From the NCBI GenBank assembly GCA_003167255.1, contig PMTR01000079.1:1-42786 (forward strand): a stretch of 42,786 bases of DNA. Reading direction: 5' to 3'. The position numbers and the translations under genes were made by a program. Below the pieces are notes generated by a model. The model was not told the origin of the DNA, did not search any database, and worked only from the letters and a program-made list of their open reading frames with translations. The DNA comes from Bryobacterales bacterium (GTDB lineage Bacteria > Acidobacteriota > Terriglobia > Bryobacterales > Bryobacteraceae). Below are positions 38,175-42,786 of this stretch, in pieces. Position 1 is the stretch's first letter; each line of letters starts with the position of its first letter.

Positions 38175-40249
38175 CAAAACACCAGCCTCACATTCACGAA
38201 CGAAGAAAACTGCACCTGCCCGGAATAAATGTCCTTGAATCCCTGCCCCGGCGCCAGCGCTCCAAAACCGCCCGTCACCACGATGTTGTCGCTCAGCAGC
38301 GGCCGGTATTGCAGCCCGATTCCCGTGTCCAGCCCGATGGCGTGATGGATGTTGCTCTGAAACAGCACCGCCTCCAGCACCTCCGTGCGGTTGAACTTCG
38401 CCCAGTTCACATTCAACGTGGATTTCAGCTTGGGCGTGATCTTGGCGTCGAACCCCGCGTTGTACAGCGTGACTCCCGGGTTCAGGAAATTGGCCTGTCC
38501 TTCGAACGCGCCCGCCCGCATGGTGGGCATCAGGCTGTTTGGTCCGAAAAGATCTACGCCAGTCCCCGTCAGCGGAATCAGCTCGCGATTCAGAAAGTTC
38601 GTTCCGCCGCCGTCGAATGCATTGTTGATCAGCCCGCGGTCCGCCAGCGCCGGGTTCCCCAGAAATCCGCCGCCCGCGAACTGCTGGTTCGGCACAATGG
38701 AGTCGAACCCGTTGGCTCTGCCGTCGTTCAGCTTGCCGTCGCCCGACGTGTAGAAGCCCGACACCTTGAACGTCATCCAGTCCTTTTCATAAGCCAGTTC
38801 CAGCGCTCCGAGTTGCGCGTTGATGTGCTGCGCGTTATTCCGCGCCGGCACGGGATTGTTTTCGTCGCGCCCGAAGGCTTCGTAAAACGCGTGCGACACG
38901 TTGATCCGCCCGATGTGCCCGTCCCCCGCAACGCCCGCGTACGCCGCGCGGATCTTGTGCGGCGCCGGCAGCCCCAACGGCGCGGGCCGCACCAGAAACC
39001 CGTCCTTGTCGATCAGAAAGCTCGGCTGGTCGTGGTTGTAGAGCAGGCTAAATTCCAGCGTGTAGCCCTTCTTCCCGAAGTCGCTCCAATACAGGTTGGC
39101 CGCCGAGACCGATTGCTGCCGCGATCGCCACCGGTTCAACCCGCTGTTGGTGTCCTTCTCCAGCAGGTTGAAATACGCCAGGTTGTATTGGAAGACGTTG
39201 TTGTGGAATGTGCCGAAAAGCCGCGCTCCCGGCTGCTCGTCGGAATAGATCAAGCCGCGAAAATCGCTGGTGAATCGCTGGATTCCCACGCGCAGCGACG
39301 TGAAATCGAAATACGCGCTGCCCCGCGAATCGCCATCTTTGTGCTTCTGGAATTCGCTCGCGCTGTTCGTGAACAGCCGCTTTTCGAAGTACAGCTCCTG
39401 CATGCCCACTGCCGTATCGGTGCGCCGGATGCCGCCCGCGACGTCGATGTTGGTGAGCCCGTTCTCCCGCGTCAGCAGGTAGTTGATGTTAAACTCCGGC
39501 GTCACCTTCAGCTCGTAATCCACCGGCCGGAAGCCCGCATCGCCGCGAAACAGGTCGAAGCTCAAACGGAAATCCTGCACTACCTGAAATTGCGAGCCGC
39601 GCCCGAAGAAGCCGGATTCACCGGGGTCGGCGTAGCTCGCGCCCGCCGGCACGGGTACCCGCCTTTCTTCGGTCAGCGTCTCACTCGACCCCGTAAAGCT
39701 GAAGAACTCCCGCCGCCCAAAAAAAGGAAAATCGCCCTTCAACGTACTGCGGTTGAATGGGTCCCACCACCGCGAGTAGGCGTAGATGGCATCCAGTTTC
39801 TCGCTGTCGTAGCGGCGCCACGGCGGCGTCGGAAAAATGTGCCAGCGGTTGCGAATCGCCGCCGCCTGCGCGCCCGCCACCGGCATCATCACTCCCGCCA
39901 CCATCACCATGGTCCGCGGCAGCGTGTGCTCCGGATTCCCAAGTTCCCCTTCCGCCGGAAGCGGCCCGGCTGCGCCGTGCATCAGCGGCCGCGACCGGTC
40001 TTCCGCCAGCGGCCGTTCTTGCTCGAGCCCGCGCTGCGCGTCGATGTACTGTTGCAGTTGTTCCGCCGGTCCCACCGCCAAGCCGCCCGCGGTCTTGCGC
40101 GGCAATTTGCGCACCGGCTCCACCACCGCGGGCGCACCGCGTTCCGCCTGCCGGCCGGTGCGAGCCAGTTGCGCTCTCTGTCCCCAGAGCGGCGCGCAAG
40201 CCGCCAGCCCGATCAGCACCGCCGCGCGCGAACTTGGGCTCCTGGCCAT
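38174..40249 (-). CDS. Outer-membrane beta-barrel protein of the cytochrome run (porin-like, 691 aa)
   Basis: Signal peptide in residues 1-23 (RAAVLIGLAACAPLWGQ). About 25-125 is a periplasmic, partly disordered head with a hydrophobic stretch TMVMVAGVMMPVAGAQAAA. From about 195 to the end alternating strands with aromatic girdles are seen: FQVVQDFRLSFDLFRG, YELKVTPEFNINYLL, TLEFSLLYNHDQPSFL, LKSTLNVNWAKFNRT. The last residues VNVRLVF end in Phe, the usual signal for barrel assembly by BamA. No Cys in the mature part, so no haem is bound by the barrel itself. Length is close to MtrB (about 700 residues). It lies between a pentahaem and a decahaem cytochrome with 9-base and 1-base spacing, the gene order of a porin-cytochrome conduit. 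Confidence 0.85.
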   Translation of the reverse strand: MARSPSSRAAVLIGLAACAPLWGQRAQLARTGRQAERGAPAVVEPVRKLPRKTAGGLAVGPAEQLQQYIDAQRGLEQERPLAEDRSRPLMHGAAGPLPAEGELGNPEHTLPRTMVMVAGVMMPVAGAQAAAIRNRWHIFPTPPWRRYDSEKLDAIYAYSRWWDPFNRSTLKGDFPFFGRREFFSFTGSSETLTEERRVPVPAGASYADPGESGFFGRGSQFQVVQDFRLSFDLFRGDAGFRPVDYELKVTPEFNINYLLTRENGLTNIDVAGGIRRTDTAVGMQELYFEKRLFTNSASEFQKHKDGDSRGSAYFDFTSLRVGIQRFTSDFRGLIYSDEQPGARLFGTFHNNVFQYNLAYFNLLEKDTNSGLNRWRSRQQSVSAANLYWSDFGKKGYTLEFSLLYNHDQPSFLIDKDGFLVRPAPLGLPAPHKIRAAYAGVAGDGHIGRINVSHAFYEAFGRDENNPVPARNNAQHINAQLGALELAYEKDWMTFKVSGFYTSGDGKLNDGRANGFDSIVPNQQFAGGGFLGNPALADRGLINNAFDGGGTNFLNRELIPLTGTGVDLFGPNSLMPTMRAGAFEGQANFLNPGVTLYNAGFDAKITPKLKSTLNVNWAKFNRTEVLEAVLFQSNIHHAIGLDTGIGLQYRPLLSDNIVVTGGFGALAPGQGFKDIYSGQVQFSSFVNVRLVF

Positions 40250-40258
40250 CTGCCGCCG

Positions 40259-41479
40259 CTATTCCCCCGCCGCCTTCACCCACAGAGCCGCAAAATCGGC
40301 CGGCCTGTATGTCGAAGGGTGCTCCAGATAGTCGTACAGCGGCGTCACCGCATCCTGACGCCGCCCCAGCGCCGCGCCCAGCGCGTCCAGCGTCATCGTG
40401 GCCTGCTCGGCCGCATTCACGCCCGCATCCGCAATCCGCCGGATATCTAAGCCCATCGACCGCAGCACCGCTTCCGCCGCAGCGCGGTCGAAATTCTGCG
40501 CCAGGAACCGCGCCGACAACCCGTTCGCCGTGCGTTCCATGGCCTGTGCCGCCGCCGCGATCCCCGTGCCGCCCTCCACCGCGCTCATCACGCGCGCGAC
40601 CTCGCTCTCGAACGCCGCTTTCTGCTCCGGCGCCGCCGCCGCCACCAGCTCGCGTGCCACTTCAAAGCGCGCCAGGTTCACCTGCCAGCTTCCCGGCTTA
40701 CGCCCGTCATAGCCGCGCTGGATCCGCCAGCTATCCGCGCGCAGATCGTGATGGCATTGGTAGCACTCCAGGTCCGAGAACTCCGGCCAGTTCTTTTCCG
40801 CATGCGTTCCCAGCAGCCGCATGCCGCCCGCCAGCGCCTCCGCCTGCCCCACGGCCCACGCCCGCACGCGCGGCAGCGCATTGTCCGCCGCCGGTTTCGG
40901 ATCGCGGTGGTGCGAGGGCTGTCCGTAAGTGAACGTGTCCAGTTCAAACGCCAGGTCGGGATGGCCCGCCGCAATCAACTCGTGATCCACCACCTGCTCG
41001 CCCGCTCCCAGGTGGCACGCCAGGCAGGTCTTCGCGCGCGTCTGCAGATTCTTGGTATCCGTCATCCCCGCCGCCACGCTGGCCGCGTGTGAATTCGGCC
41101 GCGTGTGCGGCCCCAGCCATTTCTCCGCCGGCCCGTGGCACGCCTCGCACGCCACCCCATCCGACCGCGTCTTCTCCGGCGACCCCACCACGTGGCACAC
41201 CGTGCAGCGCCGGTCGCGCTTCACGTCGCCGATCTTGAGAATCTCTCCCACCCGCCTGGCGCGCGCCTCTTCCAGCACCTTGTATGCCCGCGAGTGCTTG
41301 TCCGTCACCGACCACGTGGCGTATTCGTTGCCCAATATGCGGCTGTCGCTTTCCGCCAGCGCGCGCGTGCCGCCATGGCAGTTCGACGACGCGCACCCGC
41401 CCGCGCCGATATACGAATTCGCCGCCGGCTGCGCCAGCGCCATTCCCGCGACTGCCAAAACCATCAGAGATGTCTTCAT
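40259..41479 (-). CDS. Pentahaem cytochrome c554-like protein
   Basis: A 406-residue exported cytochrome. Signal: KTSLMVLAVAGMALAQ. Five haem sites: CASSNCH near residue 29 (a CX4CH site), CTVCH at 92, CEACH at 111, CLACH at 152 and CYQCH near 239. The order and spacing, with GVACEACHGPAEKWLGPH and NSH in the middle, match cytochrome c554/NrfB-like families (Cytochrome_C554). The last 150 residues have no haem and are helical. It begins 4 bases after the kinase stop and ends 9 bases before the barrel, so it is probably the periplasmic electron donor to the conduit. A role in nitrogen-compound or other oxidation cannot be excluded. Confidence 0.9.
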   Translation of the reverse strand: MKTSLMVLAVAGMALAQPAANSYIGAGGCASSNCHGGTRALAESDSRILGNEYATWSVTDKHSRAYKVLEEARARRVGEILKIGDVKRDRRCTVCHVVGSPEKTRSDGVACEACHGPAEKWLGPHTRPNSHAASVAAGMTDTKNLQTRAKTCLACHLGAGEQVVDHELIAAGHPDLAFELDTFTYGQPSHHRDPKPAADNALPRVRAWAVGQAEALAGGMRLLGTHAEKNWPEFSDLECYQCHHDLRADSWRIQRGYDGRKPGSWQVNLARFEVARELVAAAAPEQKAAFESEVARVMSAVEGGTGIAAAAQAMERTANGLSARFLAQNFDRAAAEAVLRSMGLDIRRIADAGVNAAEQATMTLDALGAALGRRQDAVTPLYDYLEHPSTYRPADFAALWVKAAGE

Positions 41480-41483
41480 ATCG

Positions 41484-42713
41484 CTACCGCTTCACGATCA
41501 ACACCACCGCCAGCGCCACCGCCAGCAATACCGCCGCCGCAATCGCCGCGTACAATCCCCACGGCGTCGGTTTCGCCGCTTCCCCGCCGCCACCGCCCAG
41601 CGGGTTCCCGCACTTCCGGCACACCGCCGCTCCCGCGGCGTTCTGCGCCGTGCACATCGGGCAAAAGCGAACCTGTGACGCACCCGGCAGCGGCAGAGGC
41701 GCCGGCTTTGGTTTCGGCGGTGGAGGCGCGGGCGCCGGTGGAGGCGGCGCGGCAGGCTGCACAACCTGCGCCGCGACTGCCGGAGCCGCCCGCTTCATCA
41801 CTTTGGTTTTCTCTTCGTCCATCGCCGCGGCCGCCGCGCTCGGCATCGCTTTGGTCTTCTCGCCATCTTGCGGCGCGTTCGCAGGCGGCGCCGCCGGCAA
41901 TCCCAGGCCCAGCGTCGTCCGGCACAACGTCAGCGCCTGTTTCAAATCGCCACCGTTCTGCAACCTCTTAGCGGGATCCTTCTCGAGCGACCGGTTGAGA
42001 ATAAATTCCAAACCCTCCGGCGCGTCCGGGCAGAGTTCGCTCAACTTGGGCGGCGCTTCGAACACGATCGCGCTCACCACCTGCCCCAGGCTACGGTCGC
42101 GCGCCGAGAAAGGATGCCGCCCCGTCGCCAACTGGAAAAATACGATCCCCGCCGAAAATACGTCCGACGCCGCCGTACACCGCTCGCCCCGGATCTGCTC
42201 CGGCGACATATAATTCAGCGTCCCCAGCGACGAGCCCGCCTTGGTCAGTTCCGACTCCGCCACCCGCACCATCCCGAAATCCACCACCCGCACGCGCCCC
42301 GAATTCTCCAGAAACAGGTTGGCCGGCTTGATATCGCGATGCACCAGCTTGCGCGCGTGCGCGTATTCCAGGCCCGCGCTCACCTGCTCCATGATCGAAA
42401 GCTTTTGATCCCACGTGAACGGCCGTCCCTCGCCCATCACTTTGCCCAGGTCCGCGCCCTCCAGCAATTCCATCGCCTGGTAGAGCATGCCGTTTGCTTC
42501 GCCCACTTCGAAAACCCGCGTCAGATTCGGATGGTCCAGCCCGCGGCAGGTCTCGGCTTCGCGCGTGAACCGCTCCCGCGCCTCCGCCGATAACCCATCC
42601 ACCGGAATGGCTTTCACCGCGAGCACACGCCCGTCCGCGGCCTTCACCTTGAAGAGCGGCTGCGGCCCCTGGTGAATCGTCTCGATAATCTGGTACGGAC
42701 CGATCTTATCCAT
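41484..42713 (-). CDS. Ser/Thr protein kinase with zinc ribbon and C-terminal membrane helix
   Basis: A 409-residue Hanks-type kinase. ATG 42713 (MDKIGPYQII) is chosen; the frame to 42758 lacks similarity. Kinase domain about 5-270: the Gly-rich loop is degenerate (HQGPQPLFKV), VAVK-type Lys in LAVKAI, catalytic loop HRDIKPANLFL, VDFGMV, and GTLNYMSPEQIRG. So catalysis is probable despite the odd loop. A Pro/Ala-rich linker follows, with two TKxM motifs (GEKTKAMP, EEKTKVMK) that could be phosphosites. CPMCTAQNAAGAAVCRKCG at about 355 is a zinc ribbon. The final 25 residues (LYAAIAAAVLLAVALAVVLI) are a membrane anchor. First gene of the cytochrome run with a 4-base gap, suggesting control of, or co-expression with, the electron-transfer proteins. 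Confidence 0.9.
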   Translation of the reverse strand: MDKIGPYQIIETIHQGPQPLFKVKAADGRVLAVKAIPVDGLSAEARERFTREAETCRGLDHPNLTRVFEVGEANGMLYQAMELLEGADLGKVMGEGRPFTWDQKLSIMEQVSAGLEYAHARKLVHRDIKPANLFLENSGRVRVVDFGMVRVAESELTKAGSSLGTLNYMSPEQIRGERCTAASDVFSAGIVFFQLATGRHPFSARDRSLGQVVSAIVFEAPPKLSELCPDAPEGLEFILNRSLEKDPAKRLQNGGDLKQALTLCRTTLGLGLPAAPPANAPQDGEKTKAMPSAAAAAMDEEKTKVMKRAAPAVAAQVVQPAAPPPPAPAPPPPKPKPAPLPLPGASQVRFCPMCTAQNAAGAAVCRKCGNPLGGGGGEAAKPTPWGLYAAIAAAVLLAVALAVVLIVKR

Positions 42714-42750
42714 TCTTATCCAGTGTCCTGTCTCCCATAAGACCTGTGGC

Positions 42751-42786
42751 GCACGCACTCATGCGTGCCGCGTCGACACTCGTGTC
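42751..42786. repeat. Two small palindromes at the right edge
   Basis: GCACGCA (42751-42757) pairs with TGCGTGC (42762-42768) around CTCA, and GACAC/GTGTC (about 42775-42786) forms another. They lie upstream of the kinase and look like the edge of a further intergenic repeat that continues beyond the window. Confidence 0.6.

Noticed and set aside
34527-40450. Several plus-strand open frames of 380-820 codons opposite the cytochrome and barrel genes
   Set aside because: They are antisense to genes with clear haem motifs and barrel ends. They are Arg/His/Ala-rich with no signal or known motif.
1-42786. CRISPR array, tRNA, rRNA, integrase or transposase genes
   Set aside because: I looked for regularly spaced short repeats, tRNA-like cloverleaves and transposase motifs and found none that hold up. 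The repeats seen are palindromic intergenic elements or TPR-coding repeats.

Overview
The window reads as chromosome of a GC-rich acidobacterium, most likely of the Solibacter/Bryobacter lineage. The best markers are a PadR regulator followed by a very large MacB/FtsX-type permease (the acidobacterial 'ADOP' arrangement), an LptD-type outer-membrane assembly protein (so a two-membrane cell), long TPR/PPC secreted proteins, and many intergenic palindromic repeats. No rRNA, tRNA, CRISPR array, transposase or phage gene was recognised. Most genes are ordinary housekeeping genes packed in short co-directional runs with 1-4 base overlaps.

Layout. 1-741 (-): the start of an exported PPC/TPR protein that runs off the left edge. 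1169-2269 (+): a secreted protein of unknown function. 2279-5894 (-): rnr (RNase R), a SUMF1-fold protein, a broken BrnT-type toxin with its antitoxin-like partner, and an orphan ribbon-helix-helix antitoxin. 5967-8186 (+): a FecR/DUF6600-like exported protein. 8397-10795 (+): purC, cvpA, a Fis-type HTH protein and gph. 10971-15282 (+): a TrkA-type potassium channel, then a three-gene cassette (membrane-anchored thioredoxin-fold protein, exported protein of unknown function, secreted protein with 32 cysteines, two knottin-like motifs and EF-hand-like loops), then a truncated second copy of the channel gene. 15331-20475: a membrane-anchored FxLYD-like protein (+), facing an aroC-def-fmt-argJ-lipoprotein run (-). 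20555-22246: small membrane proteins, a PilZ protein and two tandem homologous small-RNA-like units. 22247-29453: lptD (-), an RDD protein and pgi (+), a LolA-like/TlpA fusion (-), and a secreted carbonic-type Cys-rich protein (+). 29585-32541 (+): PadR and ADOP permease behind a perfect operator palindrome. 32761-42713 (-): Ser/Thr kinase, pentahaem cytochrome, outer-membrane beta-barrel, decahaem cytochrome with a C-terminal LVIVD propeller, and a double GlcG-domain protein.

How genes work together. The right-hand run has the parts list of a porin-cytochrome conduit carrying electrons across the outer membrane: a small multihaem cytochrome, a barrel of about 690 residues and a large multihaem cytochrome, overlapping or nearly touching, and preceded by a kinase. 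The knottin cassette pairs a likely disulfide-handling protein with a cysteine-rich secreted substrate, sits behind a near-consensus promoter whose spacer holds a run of ten G, and is bracketed by 414-bp direct repeats. The two small-RNA units at 21.7-22.0 kb show a compensatory base-pair change and a conserved C-rich loop. These three are the most promising undescribed systems here; all functional statements about them are inference from sequence alone.
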